Source: Archaeoglobales archaeon (GTDB lineage Archaea; Halobacteriota; Archaeoglobi; Archaeoglobales; Archaeoglobaceae). Taken from it: a stretch of DNA of 63,030 nucleotides. The stretch is taken from NCBI GenBank assembly GCA_029984855.1, contig JARQZL010000101.1, positions 1 through 63,030 of the forward strand. The letters are read 5' to 3'. The position numbers and the translations under genes are program-made. Under the pieces are notes generated by a model. It was not told where the DNA came from. It was given only the letters and a program-made list of their open reading frames with translations, and made no database searches. Shown in pieces: positions 8,223 to 17,584 of the stretch (positions are counted from its first letter, which is position 1; each line of letters opens with the position of its first letter).

Positions 8223-8233
8223 AATATTTAAAG
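8223..8233 (-). promoter_or_regulatory. TATA-like box for the integrase gene
   Basis: On the minus strand CTTTAAATATT is centred about 26 nt upstream of the ATG at 8202, in line with a leaderless message. Confidence 0.45.
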
Positions 8234-8412
8234 ATATCTCTACGGCACGGAACCTTAGATGTATGTGCCCGGTCCAGGCCCTTTTTGATGTATTTTCACG
8301 TGCAGCAATAGTTAATCCCCAACGGCTCTTTCAGGCTTCAATCGAAAGTCGCTTTGCATTTCCACCACTCTCCTACCTTAAAATCTTTAAGGATGACTCT
8401 GAAATTATCTTT

Positions 8413-10059
8413 ATGTTCCGCATGCTCGATGTCGATCTAAGTGAAAGAAGGGCAGAGGAGATAGAAATTGACGACTGCATCAGAGACTGGATTGGTGGGA
8501 GAGGGCTGGGAGCAGCTTTGCTGAAAGAAGCATGCCCTGAAGCAGAGCCGTTCAGCGAGAAGAACTCTGTTTTCATTCTGACGTCCCCCCTCGTTGGCGT
8601 TCTACCCTCCGTCAACAGGATATGGGTTGTGACAATCTCGCCTCTGACAGACGCATACACGTGTTCTTCTGCTGGCGGTTACTTTGCATACTATCTCAGG
8701 AAAGCTGGTTTTGAGGCTGTAAGAGTACGGGGGAGGAGTGATAAACCTGTTTATATCGAGATAAACGATGGAAAGACAAAGTTTCACTCCGCTGCAAAGC
8801 TCTGGGGACTCGGAACATATTCTGTAACGGAGTGGTTGAAGGGCAGGCACGGAGGTGGGGCCCTTTCAATCGGGCCGGCAGGCGAAAATCTCGTGAGGTA
8901 TGCGTGCATCCAGTTCGGTCTGCATACAGCAGGGAGGGGTGGGCACGGAGCTGTTCTTGGCTGGAAGAGGCTTAAGGCCATTGTGGTGAAAGGAGAGCGG
9001 AAAATTCGCAAAGATGATAAAATATCGCAAGAGATGCTGGAAGACATAAAAAAGACAGCTGAATGGGCAGAAGCAGGAGGAACACTGAGTTTCACTCCGG
9101 TGGTAAATGCAGCACATGCATATCCAACCGATAACTGGAGAAGAAGCCATTTTGAATATGACCTTGACTTTCCGGCCTTCAAGAGGTTCATTCAATCCCG
9201 TCATACGTGCTATAACTGCCCTCTCAGGTGTGGGAAGATCGTAAAGACCGGTTTTGGTACTGGAGATGGCCCTGAGTATGAGATAGTCTGGGCCTTTGGA
9301 GCAAATTGCAATCAGGCAGATCCGAGGCTCGTCGTGGAGGCAAACTACCTCTGCGATGATCTTGGCCTGGATGCAATAAATACGGGGAGTGCCATCGCCT
9401 GGTTTAAGGAGTGCTGTGAAAAGGGGCTGGTCAAGTATAAGTATAAGCCAGAAGACATGATCGAACTTATCCAAAAAATCGCAAGAAGAGAGGGGATAGG
9501 AAACTTGCTTGCAGAAGGAACAAGAACCGCAGGTAAAAAAATTGGTGCCGAAGCACTCTCTGTTGACATCAGAGGCATGAACCTGCCAGCTTACGACCCC
9601 AGAGCATTGAGGGGCATGGTGTTCAGTTACATTCTGCCCCGGTATGGCTGCCATTTAAAGGCCTGGACGACCGGAGAAGAGCTTAAAATGAGGCCTGAAG
9701 AAAGGATATCCGCTGAAGGAAAAGCCGAACTTGCCTTAAGGCTTGCAATAAAAAGGGCATGGTTTGACTCGACCTGCTGCTGCTCCTTTGTTGAGTTAAC
9801 ACCTGAAAGAGCAGGTAAAGCTCTTTCATCCCTGCTCAATGCCGAGATTAATGCTGAAGAACTAAAAGCAATAGGTAAAAGAATACTAAAAACTGAGATG
9901 GCAATCAATGAAAGCAGAGGAATTAGCCCTGAGGATATAATCTTCCCACACAGACTGCTTGAAGAGGCAGTTGAAGTTAAAGGAATGAAGGTAGAAATCG
10001 GAAGAACAAGCTTTGAAGAAATGAAGAGAGAATTCCACAGGCTTATCAGATGGATGTAG
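8413..10059 (+). CDS. aldehyde:ferredoxin oxidoreductase (tungsten/molybdopterin)
   Basis: A 548-residue AOR-family enzyme that oxidises aldehydes to carboxylic acids with ferredoxin, using a bis-pterin tungsten centre and a 4Fe-4S cluster. The N-terminal pterin-binding domain contains IGGRGLGAALL and SAGGYFAYYLRKAG. Cluster ligands are visible as C266, C269 and C273 (CYNCPLRC) and a late Cys at 455-457. The open frame reaches back to 8263, but those 50 codons are not family-like; ATG 8413 (or 8422) begins the conserved MLDVDLSE region, and a possible TATA element lies around 8377-8385. The length is slightly below the usual 600. The physiological aldehyde is unknown. It stands alone beside the integrase. 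Confidence 0.88.
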   Translation: MFRMLDVDLSERRAEEIEIDDCIRDWIGGRGLGAALLKEACPEAEPFSEKNSVFILTSPLVGVLPSVNRIWVVTISPLTDAYTCSSAGGYFAYYLRKAGFEAVRVRGRSDKPVYIEINDGKTKFHSAAKLWGLGTYSVTEWLKGRHGGGALSIGPAGENLVRYACIQFGLHTAGRGGHGAVLGWKRLKAIVVKGERKIRKDDKISQEMLEDIKKTAEWAEAGGTLSFTPVVNAAHAYPTDNWRRSHFEYDLDFPAFKRFIQSRHTCYNCPLRCGKIVKTGFGTGDGPEYEIVWAFGANCNQADPRLVVEANYLCDDLGLDAINTGSAIAWFKECCEKGLVKYKYKPEDMIELIQKIARREGIGNLLAEGTRTAGKKIGAEALSVDIRGMNLPAYDPRALRGMVFSYILPRYGCHLKAWTTGEELKMRPEERISAEGKAELALRLAIKRAWFDSTCCCSFVELTPERAGKALSSLLNAEINAEELKAIGKRILKTEMAINESRGISPEDIIFPHRLLEEAVEVKGMKVEIGRTSFEEMKREFHRLIRWM

Positions 10060-10193
10060 TATTCTGCAAAATAATTTTGCAGTGTGCTGATGAAGAAAGC
10101 TTATACACTTAACCGACGATATGTTTATTAACCCTTCAAAGTGCTGAAGATGGATGGACAGGCTTACTGAAACTGAAATTACGGGGTGAAGGT

Positions 10194-10769
10194 ATGAAAT
10201 CCGCTTATGCGTATATCAGGGAGGCATGGAAGAGACCATGGGAAGGGTACGTTGGCGATCTGATGTGGGAGCGCCTTCAGAAGTGGAGAAGAGAGGCAGC
10301 AGTTAACAGAATAGCGAGACCAACAAGGCTTGACAGAGCGAGAGCTCTGGGATATAAGGCAAAGAAGGGCATAATTGTTGTCAGGGTCAGAATAAGGAGG
10401 GGTGGAAGAAAGGCAACGAGGCCGAACAAAGGAAGAAAGACAAAGGGCATGATAGTGGGCAGGCGCACTCCCAAGAAAAACCTGCAGTGGATTGCTGAAG
10501 AGAGAGCAGCAAGAAAATACCCAAACATGGAAGTTCTCAACTCCTACTGGGTTGGAGAGGACGGCAGGTACAAGTGGTTTGAAGTCATTCTCGTTGATCG
10601 CAGCCACCCGGCAATTGCATCTGACAGGCAGCTCTCTTGGATAACTGCAAAAAGGGGAAGAGTATTTCGCGGTCTGACTTCAGCAGGCAGAAAGGCAAGA
10701 GGGTTGAGGAGAAAAGGCAGAGGAGCTGAAAAGATCAGGCCAAGCCTTAGAGCAAACTTCAGGGCCTGA
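10194..10769 (+). CDS. rpl15e: 50S ribosomal protein L15e
   Basis: A 191-residue archaeal/eukaryotic-type large-subunit protein, very basic, with the family's start ([14 protein letters not shown]) and the core [15 protein letters not shown] and [27 protein letters not shown] before the ATG is a clear ribosome binding site, and a TATA-like stretch (GTTTATTAAC near 10120) lies upstream. It is the first gene of the exosome superoperon; the next gene starts 47 nt downstream. Confidence 0.97.
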   Translation: MKSAYAYIREAWKRPWEGYVGDLMWERLQKWRREAAVNRIARPTRLDRARALGYKAKKGIIVVRVRIRRGGRKATRPNKGRKTKGMIVGRRTPKKNLQWIAEERAARKYPNMEVLNSYWVGEDGRYKWFEVILVDRSHPAIASDRQLSWITAKRGRVFRGLTSAGRKARGLRRKGRGAEKIRPSLRANFRA

Positions 10770-10816
10770 TTATTATTTTATCACAAATTTGATATAATCT
10801 CCGCTCAAGTTTCCGC

Positions 10817-11254
10817 ATGAATGGTAAAATTGAGTGGATTACGGTAACAGCGGTTGTTTACTCAACAGAGGATGAGGAAAAAGTTGGAGAGGCTATAGCC
10901 ATGCTCTTCCCTTTTGAGTTCGACATCAAAGTAACAGAAGTAAAAGGGCACTACGGGAATCCCATGAAGTTGGTGGAAGTGGAAGTGGAAAGAAAAAGGA
11001 TAAAGGAGTTCTGGAATAACCTGATGGAGCTGATTGATGAGCAAAGAAGGTTTTTGCTCAACACGATTCAGGATAGACTCGATGAGCACAATGTTCTGCA
11101 CGTGAGAATAGATAAGCAGAAAGCATACCTTGGCGAGATTGAACTCGGTGACAGAGATGCGATAGTGGTCAGGGCCAAAATTGTAACCTTCCCTGCAAAG
11201 AGAGAGAAAGCGTTGGAGATAGCTAAAGAGCTGATAGAACATGGAGTACCCTGA
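10817..11254 (+). CDS. COG1325 RNA-binding protein (predicted exosome-associated)
   Basis: A 145-residue protein of the archaeal COG1325 family (distantly related to ribosomal L5), long predicted to be exosome-associated because it is encoded in this superoperon. Typical features are ITVTAVVYSTEDEEKV at the start and HYGNPMKLVEVEV in the middle. Its role is probably RNA binding in processing complexes, but it is not settled experimentally. It overlaps the Rpp30 start by 14 nt. Confidence 0.85.
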   Translation: MNGKIEWITVTAVVYSTEDEEKVGEAIAMLFPFEFDIKVTEVKGHYGNPMKLVEVEVERKRIKEFWNNLMELIDEQRRFLLNTIQDRLDEHNVLHVRIDKQKAYLGEIELGDRDAIVVRAKIVTFPAKREKALEIAKELIEHGVP

Positions 11255-11846
11255 TTTTGTGAGATTCTACCCCGGGGAACTATTCGAAACCGGATACGAT
11301 GCATACATCGTTTTTACGGCAGAGCCTGAGAAGGTGGAATTGAATGCAAGGACTATTGAAGGGCATCTCATCGAAGCAGGAAGTGTTAAAGAGCTGCTCT
11401 TCAAGCTTAAGAGGGCTAAAGGGGTTACAGGAGTGATGAGTAATGAAATCAAAGTCAACAAGGAGGCTGTAATGAGGAAAAAAGTGGATATTCTTCTCGA
11501 TTCACCGGACAGAAGACTTGACTATGCTACGATCAAGCTTGCAGCGGAGAAGGACGTTATAATTGAGGTTTCACTCACCAAGTTCATAAACTCTGGAGGA
11601 GTTAAGAGAATGAGACTTTTTGAGGAAACTATTCAGCTTTTAAAGATAATAGATAAATTTGAGGCTCCCTTTGCCCTGACAACCGCAGCATCATCACCGT
11701 TTGAGCTCAGGCACAGAAGACAGGTTGAGGGGTTCTTTTCATTTCTTGGTGCAGACATCAAGAGAGCGAGAGTCCACACATGGAAACTTCTGAGAAGACT
11801 TACCGACGAAAAATACATTATGGACGGTGTCGAGTTGGAGGAGTGA
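11241..11846 (+). CDS. rnp3: RNase P protein component 3 (Rpp30)
   Basis: A 201-residue Rpp30 homologue, a TIM-barrel-like protein subunit of archaeal RNase P that, together with Pop5, activates the catalytic RNA for tRNA 5' maturation. The recognisable tracts are KKVDILLDSPDRRLDYATIKLA, EVSLTKFI and ALTTAASSPFELRHRRQVEGF. It is a little shorter than many members. Start ATG 11241 lies inside the preceding gene, and the stop shares a base with the next ATG (TGATG), so the three genes are translationally coupled. Confidence 0.92.
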   Translation: MEYPDFVRFYPGELFETGYDAYIVFTAEPEKVELNARTIEGHLIEAGSVKELLFKLKRAKGVTGVMSNEIKVNKEAVMRKKVDILLDSPDRRLDYATIKLAAEKDVIIEVSLTKFINSGGVKRMRLFEETIQLLKIIDKFEAPFALTTAASSPFELRHRRQVEGFFSFLGADIKRARVHTWKLLRRLTDEKYIMDGVELEE

Positions 11847-12205
11847 TGAGGGGTTTGCCGCCAGCTCTCCGGAAGAGAAAAAGATATATTGCCTTTCAGA
11901 TTTTAGCTAATGAACCGGTTGAGGAAAGAAGTCTGATACAGGAAATATTACAAACTGCCCTTTCCCTCTACGGGGAATACTACGCAGCAGGAATGAATAT
12001 ATGGCTCGAGTACTTTGATGGAAGAAGAGGTGTGCTGCGATGTTCCCACGATGCACTGGAGAAGGCCAAGATAGTACTGACGCTTGTGAGCAGCGTGGGT
12101 AATACCAGGGTAGTAATCGTAACAACAGGTGTCGCCGGGACGATAAGAAAGTGTATGAGGTATCTGGAGGTGTTGAAAGATGCATCTGCCGCAGATGGGA
12201 TATGA
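11846..12205 (+). CDS. rnp2: RNase P protein component 2 (Pop5)
   Basis: A 119-residue Pop5 homologue, the RRM-like partner of Rpp30 in archaeal RNase P. It begins MRGLPPALRKRKRYIAFQI, the family's conserved start. The frame is open further upstream (to 11780), but the ATG at 11846 overlaps the Rpp30 stop codon and follows a GGAGGAG ribosome binding site. Conserved core: FDGRRGVLRCSHDALEK and GVAGTIRKC. It overlaps psmA by 26 nt. Rpp30 and Pop5 being adjacent mirrors their physical pairing. Confidence 0.92.
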   Translation: MRGLPPALRKRKRYIAFQILANEPVEERSLIQEILQTALSLYGEYYAAGMNIWLEYFDGRRGVLRCSHDALEKAKIVLTLVSSVGNTRVVIVTTGVAGTIRKCMRYLEVLKDASAADGI

Positions 12206-12923
12206 TAGGGCAATCACAGTATTTAGCCCTGATGGCAGGCTGTTTCAGGTGGAGTATGCGAGAGAGGCTGTAAAAAGGGGAGCTACTGCTATAGGTTTGA
12301 AAGCCAAGGATGGTGTGCTTTTGATTGCAGATCGTCGGGTTGCAAGCAAATTACTTGAAACCACAACTATCGAGAAGATATATAAAATTGATGAGCACAT
12401 ATGTGCCGCAACTTCTGGACTGGTTGCAGATGCACGCGTCCTTGTGGACAGAGCACGTGTTGAAGCTCAGATTAACAGGCTCACATACGATGAATCCATC
12501 AGCGTTAAGGAGCTTGCAAGAAGAATCTGTGACTACAAACAGCAGTACACGCAGTTCGGTGGAGTGAGACCGTTTGGTATCTCGCTCATAATCGGTGGTG
12601 TTGATGACGGGCCGAAGCTGTTCGAAACTGACCCGAGTGGTGCTCTTCTTGAATACAAAGCAACAGCAATAGGAGCTGGAAGAAACGTGGTTGTTGAATA
12701 TCTCGAAAAAGAATATAGAGAGAATCTGAGCTTTGAAGATGCTGTAATAATCGCCATGGTCGCAATGGGAAAAGCTATCGAAAGCGAACTGACTCCCGAA
12801 GGAGTGGAAATGGGCTGGATAGGACTGGATAAGAAATTCAAGCAGTTCAGCGTTGATGAGCTGAAACCCTATGTGGACAAAGCAAATAAAATAATAAGGG
12901 AGGAGTTGAAGAAACAGTCGTGA
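12180..12923 (+). CDS. psmA: proteasome subunit alpha
   Basis: A 247-residue alpha subunit of the 20S proteasome, forming the outer rings and gate. The N-terminus MHLPQMGYDRAITVFSPDG and the GRLFQVEYAREAV signature are intact, as are ATSGLVADARVLVDRAR and QFGGVRPFG. The sequence is close, by recall, to the Archaeoglobus fulgidus protein, which is part of the basis for the taxonomic placement. Its position between Pop5 and SBDS is the classic archaeal superoperon order. Confidence 0.97.
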   Translation: MHLPQMGYDRAITVFSPDGRLFQVEYAREAVKRGATAIGLKAKDGVLLIADRRVASKLLETTTIEKIYKIDEHICAATSGLVADARVLVDRARVEAQINRLTYDESISVKELARRICDYKQQYTQFGGVRPFGISLIIGGVDDGPKLFETDPSGALLEYKATAIGAGRNVVVEYLEKEYRENLSFEDAVIIAMVAMGKAIESELTPEGVEMGWIGLDKKFKQFSVDELKPYVDKANKIIREELKKQS

Positions 12924-12929
12924 TTTTCC

Positions 12930-13637
12930 ATGGTATCCCTCGATAAAGCGGTGGTTGCAAGGCTTAAAAAGCAGGGCGAGATTTTTGAGGTACTTGTCGA
13001 TCCATATCTCGCAAGAGATTTAAAAGAGGGCAGGGAGGTGGATTTCGAGAGGCTACTCGCAGCAGAAGAGATATTCAGAGATGCAAAGAAGGGGGACAGA
13101 GCAAGCAGTGAAGACCTCCAGAAGATCTTCGGCAGTATGAATATACATGAAATAGTAAAAACGATAATAAGAGATGGCGAAGTCCAGATAACTGCCGAAC
13201 AGCGAAAGAAGATGCTGGAACAGAAGAGGAAGCAGATAGTGGAATTCATAAGAAAAAACACAGTTGACCCCCGTACAGGTGCTCCACATACACCCGCCAG
13301 AATTGAGGCCGCAATGGAGGAGGCCAAAGTGCATGTGGATATCTTCAAGCCAGTAGAGGCACAAATCAGAGAAATTGTGAAAAATCTGAAGCCGATTCTG
13401 CCAATAAGGTTTGAAGAGATAGAGATAGCCATAAAAATTCCTGCAGAGCACACTGGCAAGAGTATGCCCGCTCTCTACTCTTTCGGTGGTATTACTCAGG
13501 AAGAGTGGCAGAAAGATGGAAGCTGGATATGTATTGTGAGGATTCCTGCAGGCATGCAGGCTGAGCTTATGGATGTGCTCGCCAGAGTTACAAGGGGCGA
13601 GGCCATTACCAAAATTCTGAGGAGGATACAGGGATGA
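12930..13637 (+). CDS. sdo1: SBDS/Sdo1 ribosome maturation protein
   Basis: A 235-residue orthologue of the Shwachman-Bodian-Diamond protein, which in eukaryotes releases the anti-association factor eIF6 from new 60S subunits; archaeal members are thought to act likewise. The N-terminal FYSH domain includes [21 protein letters not shown], followed by a helical middle ([21 protein letters not shown]) and a ferredoxin-like C-terminal domain. It begins 6 nt after psmA and overlaps rrp4 by 4 nt (ATGA). Confidence 0.95.
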   Translation: MVSLDKAVVARLKKQGEIFEVLVDPYLARDLKEGREVDFERLLAAEEIFRDAKKGDRASSEDLQKIFGSMNIHEIVKTIIRDGEVQITAEQRKKMLEQKRKQIVEFIRKNTVDPRTGAPHTPARIEAAMEEAKVHVDIFKPVEAQIREIVKNLKPILPIRFEEIEIAIKIPAEHTGKSMPALYSFGGITQEEWQKDGSWICIVRIPAGMQAELMDVLARVTRGEAITKILRRIQG

Positions 13638-14335
13638 CAAGAAAAATGGTTATACCCGGGGATCTCGTGGCAACAAATCCGAGAGCCGCTGGTTATGGGA
13701 CATATATTGAGGGTGGAAGGGTTTATGCCAAGATTCTTGGTCTTCTGGACAAAACAGATACGAATGTCAGGGTAATACCTCTGAAAGGAAGATACATCCC
13801 CTCGGTTGGTGATATTGTCCTGGGTATAGTAAGAGAAGTTATGGGAAATGGCTGGGTGCTGGATATTCATTCACCCTACCCCGCATTTCTCCCCCTGTCT
13901 GAATACCCCGAAAACAGGCACAGACATTCAAAAGTCAATGAGATTCTGGATATAGGAGATGCGGTGATTGCAAAAGTTCAGAACATTGATCCCAAGATGA
14001 AAGTTACCCTGACAATGAAGGAGAGGGTCTGCAAGCCCGTGAGAGTTGGAAGGGTGGTTGCCATAAACCCGGCAAGAGTTCCGAGAGTTATTGGAAAAAA
14101 GGGAAGCATGATAAAGCTCCTGAAATCCGAACTTGGAATTCAGATTATTGTAGGACAGAACGGCCTCATATGGCTGAATGGAGACAGAAAGAAAGTTTCC
14201 ATTGCCGAAGAGGCGATATACATTATCGAGGCGGAAGCACACACTGAAGGACTTACGGACAGGATGACCGCTTTTATAAAATCCAAAAAAGGTGAAATAA
14301 AAAATGAGCGAAGAGAGACCCCAGCTAATAGTTGA
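13634..14335 (+). CDS. rrp4: exosome RNA-binding cap subunit Rrp4
   Basis: A 233-residue cap protein of the archaeal exosome that recruits RNA to the Rrp41/Rrp42 ring. Domain order: an N-terminal region ([21 protein letters not shown]), an S1 domain ([21 protein letters not shown]), then a KH domain with the loop [15 protein letters not shown]. It overlaps SBDS by 4 nt and rrp41 by 32 nt. Confidence 0.95.
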   Translation: MTRKMVIPGDLVATNPRAAGYGTYIEGGRVYAKILGLLDKTDTNVRVIPLKGRYIPSVGDIVLGIVREVMGNGWVLDIHSPYPAFLPLSEYPENRHRHSKVNEILDIGDAVIAKVQNIDPKMKVTLTMKERVCKPVRVGRVVAINPARVPRVIGKKGSMIKLLKSELGIQIIVGQNGLIWLNGDRKKVSIAEEAIYIIEAEAHTEGLTDRMTAFIKSKKGEIKNERRETPANS

Positions 14336-15038
14336 TGGAAAAAGGCTTGACGGAAGGGATTTTGATGAACTCCGCCCGATTAAAATCGAGGCAGGAGTTC
14401 TGAGAAGAGCAGATGGTTCTTGCTATCTGGAGATGGGTCGAAATAAGATAATCGCAGCCGTTTACGGACCGAGAGAGGTGCATCCAAGGCATTTACAGGA
14501 TCCAAGCAGAGCTGTTATCAGATACCGGTATAACATGGCCCCCTTCAGCGTCGAAGAAAGGAAAAGACCGGGGCCTGACAGGAGAAGCATTGAAATCTCA
14601 AAAGTCAGCAGAGAGGCGTTTGAACCCATTATAATGAAAGAGCTTTTTCCTCGCTCCGGCATAGATGTGTTTGTTGAGGTATTGCAGGCAGATGCTGGAA
14701 CAAGGACTGCGTGTCTGAACGCCGCAAGCGTTGCACTGGTCGATGCCGGTGTTGCGATGAAGGGTATAATAACGGCTGTAGCAGTTGCAAAGGTCGATGG
14801 TCAGCTTGTTCTCGATCCAATGAAGGAAGAAGATAATTTCGGCGAAGCCGATGTGCCGTTTGCCTTTCTGATAAGAAACAGTAGAATAGAATCCATTGCT
14901 CTCTTACAGATGGATGGAAGAATGACCGTTGATGAGGTAAAGAAGGGATTGCAAATGGCGAAAAGAGGTGCAATGCAGATCTATGAAATGCAGAGGGATG
15001 CGATAATGAGAAAGTACCATACTGAAGAGGTGGAGTAA
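14304..15038 (+). CDS. rrp41: exosome catalytic subunit Rrp41
   Basis: A 244-residue RNase PH-fold subunit that carries the phosphorolytic 3'-5' exoribonuclease active site of the archaeal exosome. Recognisable motifs: [15 protein letters not shown] at the start, [33 protein letters not shown] and the active-site region [18 protein letters not shown]. It overlaps rrp4 and lies 2 nt before rrp42, its ring partner. Confidence 0.97.
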   Translation: MSEERPQLIVDGKRLDGRDFDELRPIKIEAGVLRRADGSCYLEMGRNKIIAAVYGPREVHPRHLQDPSRAVIRYRYNMAPFSVEERKRPGPDRRSIEISKVSREAFEPIIMKELFPRSGIDVFVEVLQADAGTRTACLNAASVALVDAGVAMKGIITAVAVAKVDGQLVLDPMKEEDNFGEADVPFAFLIRNSRIESIALLQMDGRMTVDEVKKGLQMAKRGAMQIYEMQRDAIMRKYHTEEVE

Positions 15039-15040
15039 AG

Positions 15041-15820
15041 ATGGGAGAGGACATTCTGATGGATATAAAGCGTGATTACGTCCTCTCAAGGCTTGGAGAT
15101 GGAGAAAGAATAGATGGAAGAAAGTTCGATGAGTTTAGACCAATTGAAATACAGACAAACGTCATCTCCAAGGCAGAGGGTTCCGCACTCGTTAAGATAG
15201 GTGACACACAGGTCGTTGTTGGAGTAAAGCTGCAACCCGGCGAGCCTTTTCCAGATGCACCTGACAAGGGAATTATTATAACGAACGCTGAACTTGTACC
15301 CCTCGCATCTCCAACGTTTGAACCGGGGCCGCCAGATGAGAATTCCGTGGAGCTTGCAAGGGTGGTTGATAGAGGTATCCGAGAGAGTGAGGCGGTTGAT
15401 CTGTCGAAGCTGTGTATAGCGGAAGGAGAGAAGGTGTGGCTGATATTCATCGATATTCATGCACTCGACGATGACGGCAACTTGAGAGATGCTTCGGCTC
15501 TTGCAGCAATTGCTGCCATCCTGACTGCAACAGTTCCGGCCGAAAGATTCGATATTGGCAACGATTTCCCTCTTCCAGTCAGAGACCTGCCTGTAAGCGT
15601 TACTTCTCTGGTAATCGATGATAAAGCCCTGATTGATCCGAGCAGAGACGAGATAAGCGTTGGAGAATATTTCATGACAATAACCACCGACCAGGAAGAT
15701 AATATAGTTGCAATGCAGAAGAGTGGGGCATACCAACTCAGCGAGGAAAAATTTTATGAACTCATAGACGTAAGCGTTGCAAAAGCCAGAGAGCTCAGGC
15801 AGCTTCTTAGAGATATTTGA
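15041..15820 (+). CDS. rrp42: exosome subunit Rrp42
   Basis: A 259-residue RNase PH-fold subunit that lacks its own catalytic centre but completes the hexameric ring and the RNA-binding site of Rrp41. It shows the family's GERIDGRKFDEFRPIEIQ, ALVKIGDTQVVVGVKL and LDDDGNLRDASALAAIAA tracts. An internal ATG at 15059 is an alternative start. L37Ae follows after 22 nt. Confidence 0.96.
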   Translation: MGEDILMDIKRDYVLSRLGDGERIDGRKFDEFRPIEIQTNVISKAEGSALVKIGDTQVVVGVKLQPGEPFPDAPDKGIIITNAELVPLASPTFEPGPPDENSVELARVVDRGIRESEAVDLSKLCIAEGEKVWLIFIDIHALDDDGNLRDASALAAIAAILTATVPAERFDIGNDFPLPVRDLPVSVTSLVIDDKALIDPSRDEISVGEYFMTITTDQEDNIVAMQKSGAYQLSEEKFYELIDVSVAKARELRQLLRDI

Positions 15821-15842
15821 AAAGGTTCAGGAGATGAAAAAA

Positions 15843-16094
15843 ATGTCAAAAACGAAGAAGGTAAAGATGGCAGGGAGGTTCGGATCAAGATACGGATTGA
15901 GAGTAAGGAGAAGTCTCATAAAGATCGAAGAGCGACAGAGGAGAAAATATGTCTGTAGAAGGTGCGGAAAGAGAGCAGTAAAAAGAGTGGGTACAGGCAT
16001 CTGGGAGTGTAAAAGCTGCGGCTACAGGTTTGCTGGAGGGACGTACGTTCCCGTAACCTCTGCCATGAAGGTGGTAGAAGCTATAAAGAAATGA
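15843..16094 (+). CDS. rpl37ae: 50S ribosomal protein L37Ae
   Basis: An 83-residue zinc-binding ribosomal protein (MSKTKKVKMAGRFGSRYGLR) with ligands C38, C41, C56 and C59. The open frame extends back into rrp42; ATG 15834 is too close to the GGAGATGA ribosome binding site at 15830, so ATG 15843 is preferred. It lies between the exosome ring genes and Rpo12 as in other archaea. Confidence 0.94.
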   Translation: MSKTKKVKMAGRFGSRYGLRVRRSLIKIEERQRRKYVCRRCGKRAVKRVGTGIWECKSCGYRFAGGTYVPVTSAMKVVEAIKK

Positions 16095-16113
16095 GTTATA
16101 TCGAGGTATAAAA

Positions 16114-16254
16114 ATGAGTTATATCTGCCTTATCTGCGGAGCGGAAGTGGATGTTGATCTCGAGAGAAACCTGATTCAGTGCACGAAATGCGGAAACCGG
16201 ATCCTGATGAAACCCCGTCCTCCAGCCCTGAAAAAGAGAGTCCCCGCTATCTGA
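16114..16254 (+). CDS. rpo12: DNA-directed RNA polymerase subunit P (Rpo12/RpoP)
   Basis: A complete 46-residue frame beginning MSYICLICGAEVDVDLE. This is the small zinc-ribbon polymerase subunit, with C5, C8, C23 and C26 as ligands and a basic tail (PRPPALKKRVPAI). It is the last gene of the exosome superoperon, 19 nt after L37Ae, and its end overlaps the convergent gene at 16247 by 8 nt. The 12 bases at its start codon are repeated 23 nt upstream. Confidence 0.93.
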   Translation: MSYICLICGAEVDVDLERNLIQCTKCGNRILMKPRPPALKKRVPAI

Positions 16255-17080
16255 TGGCCGCTACAATTTCAGAGAGTTTTTCCATTGCTTTTAAATCCCT
16301 GAAAAAGGGGTCTCCCAGCACTACGTGATTGCATACATCCAAGAGATTCTGGATTTTCCTTACAGAATCTTCAACGCTTCCACTTACCGTAAACCTTTCA
16401 AGAAGCAAATTTTTATGTTTCTCTACTCTCCTGAAGTCATCCAAATTTCTAACACTCTCCCCTCTCCCCCTTGTTTTTATTAATTCCTCAAAATTCACAT
16501 GCGAGAGCTCCTCCTGCACTTCTGATAGATTGAAGTGATCTATGAAGCTTGCATTGCTACCCATAACCATGGCTGCGGCTATAAGCAGATCTTCGTAAAA
16601 CCTGCTTGGCAGAACGAGAGCTGGCCCGAATGCAGCAACAGAGTTGAAGTCTCCAAGCCATTTGATGTATTCCGGATGTACGTAGTTGGCGAGGATACCG
16701 TCTGAAAGCCTGCAGGTTACTTCAGCAATTTTTTTCCCTGAACATCCGACATATACCTCTTTACCTGTCTTTCTAACCTTTTCAAGACAGGTGATAAAAC
16801 CCGACAGATTCCTGCTCTTTCCGGGTATAAGGCCCACGGGATACTTTCTGGCGATTCTGACAATTTCTTCACATCTTCTTCTTGAGGGTGAGAGCAGAAC
16901 ACAGACTTCAAGCGATGAACAGTCCTCTACAAGCTTTGCAACTTCTAAGGGGTCTCTGAAAAACTCGAGTTCGCCTATCCATACCCTTTTTACAGCCTTC
17001 TCTGCAATCAGTGCTCTTTTTATGAGCTCATAGTCTGGAAAGTCTCCATTTATGTTGACAGATATTTTACCAGTTCTCAA
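16247..17080 (-). CDS. divergent luciferase-like/Mer-like TIM-barrel protein
   Basis: A 277-residue protein with a TTG start. The pattern ISVNINGDFPDYELIKRALIAE, VWIGE, FGPALVLPSRFYEDLLIAAAMV and a late FTVSGSVEDSVRKIQ with HVVLGDPFFRD resembles the F420-dependent luciferase-like family that includes methylenetetrahydromethanopterin reductase. It is short for that family, and the usual cofactor-binding segments are hard to see, so an altered or lost enzymatic role is possible. It overlaps the RHH/Cys gene by 14 nt, making it the third gene of the actin-like operon. Confidence is moderate for fold and low for function. Confidence 0.5.
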   Translation of the reverse strand: MRTGKISVNINGDFPDYELIKRALIAEKAVKRVWIGELEFFRDPLEVAKLVEDCSSLEVCVLLSPSRRRCEEIVRIARKYPVGLIPGKSRNLSGFITCLEKVRKTGKEVYVGCSGKKIAEVTCRLSDGILANYVHPEYIKWLGDFNSVAAFGPALVLPSRFYEDLLIAAAMVMGSNASFIDHFNLSEVQEELSHVNFEELIKTRGRGESVRNLDDFRRVEKHKNLLLERFTVSGSVEDSVRKIQNLLDVCNHVVLGDPFFRDLKAMEKLSEIVAAIR

Positions 17081-17576
17081 GGAGTCTCTTTACCTCCTCT
17101 TTTGAAATTCCCCTTTCTTTCTCTTCCATCTCCTCAACCGGCAACTTGGGTCTGTAACCGAGCTTATCACCATACAACTCCACGACGAGTTTTGCCGCAA
17201 GTCTTGCAATGTCGTAAGTTCTACCGGCAATATCTCTCTCTATTTCCCTTGCCTTCTTAACCCTTCTGTCAACAAAATAGGGACAGAACAGACATTTATA
17301 CGGGACGAGAGGCTCCGGCTCCTTCTCTTCCATTATATCGCTGAAGACTTCTCTTGCACAGTGCCTTCCATCGCTGTACTTGCAGTACTTCACCCTTTCA
17401 GCAGCGCACCGGTTTACAACTCTCATGAACTCGCTCTCACTGGATTTCTTCTTCTTTTTCAGAAAGTACCAGTCGAGGAGGGAGAGTATAAAATCGGTGG
17501 GAGAGACTTTAACCTGTTTACACTTCTCAAGCAGGATTTTTTCTACATCCGGTGGTATATCTATGGTCACTCTCAT
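17067..17576 (-). CDS. ribbon-helix-helix protein with Cys-rich centre
   Basis: A 169-residue protein. The N-terminal 40 residues (MRVTIDIPPDVEKILLEKCK, then SPTDFILSLLDWYF) match a ribbon-helix-helix DNA-binding domain. A lysine run follows, then a cysteine-bearing region (C-x7-C-x8-C, later CLFCPYF) that may hold a metal or Fe-S cluster, and a helical C-terminus. It starts 8 nt after the actin-like gene without its own ribosome binding site, suggesting coupling. The pairing recalls ParM/ParR plasmid partition, where ParR is an RHH protein. Function is not established. Confidence 0.6.
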   Translation of the reverse strand: MRVTIDIPPDVEKILLEKCKQVKVSPTDFILSLLDWYFLKKKKKSSESEFMRVVNRCAAERVKYCKYSDGRHCAREVFSDIMEEKEPEPLVPYKCLFCPYFVDRRVKKAREIERDIAGRTYDIARLAAKLVVELYGDKLGYRPKLPVEEMEEKERGISKEEVKRLLENW

Positions 17577-17584
17577 CAGAGTTA

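Noticed and set aside
8263-8412. N-terminal extension of the aldehyde oxidoreductase frame
   Set aside because: The 50 codons are not family-like; the conserved protein starts at the ATG at 8413 or 8422.
8866-9654. 262-codon minus-strand frame inside the aldehyde oxidoreductase gene
   Set aside because: Antisense shadow; the sense gene is certain.
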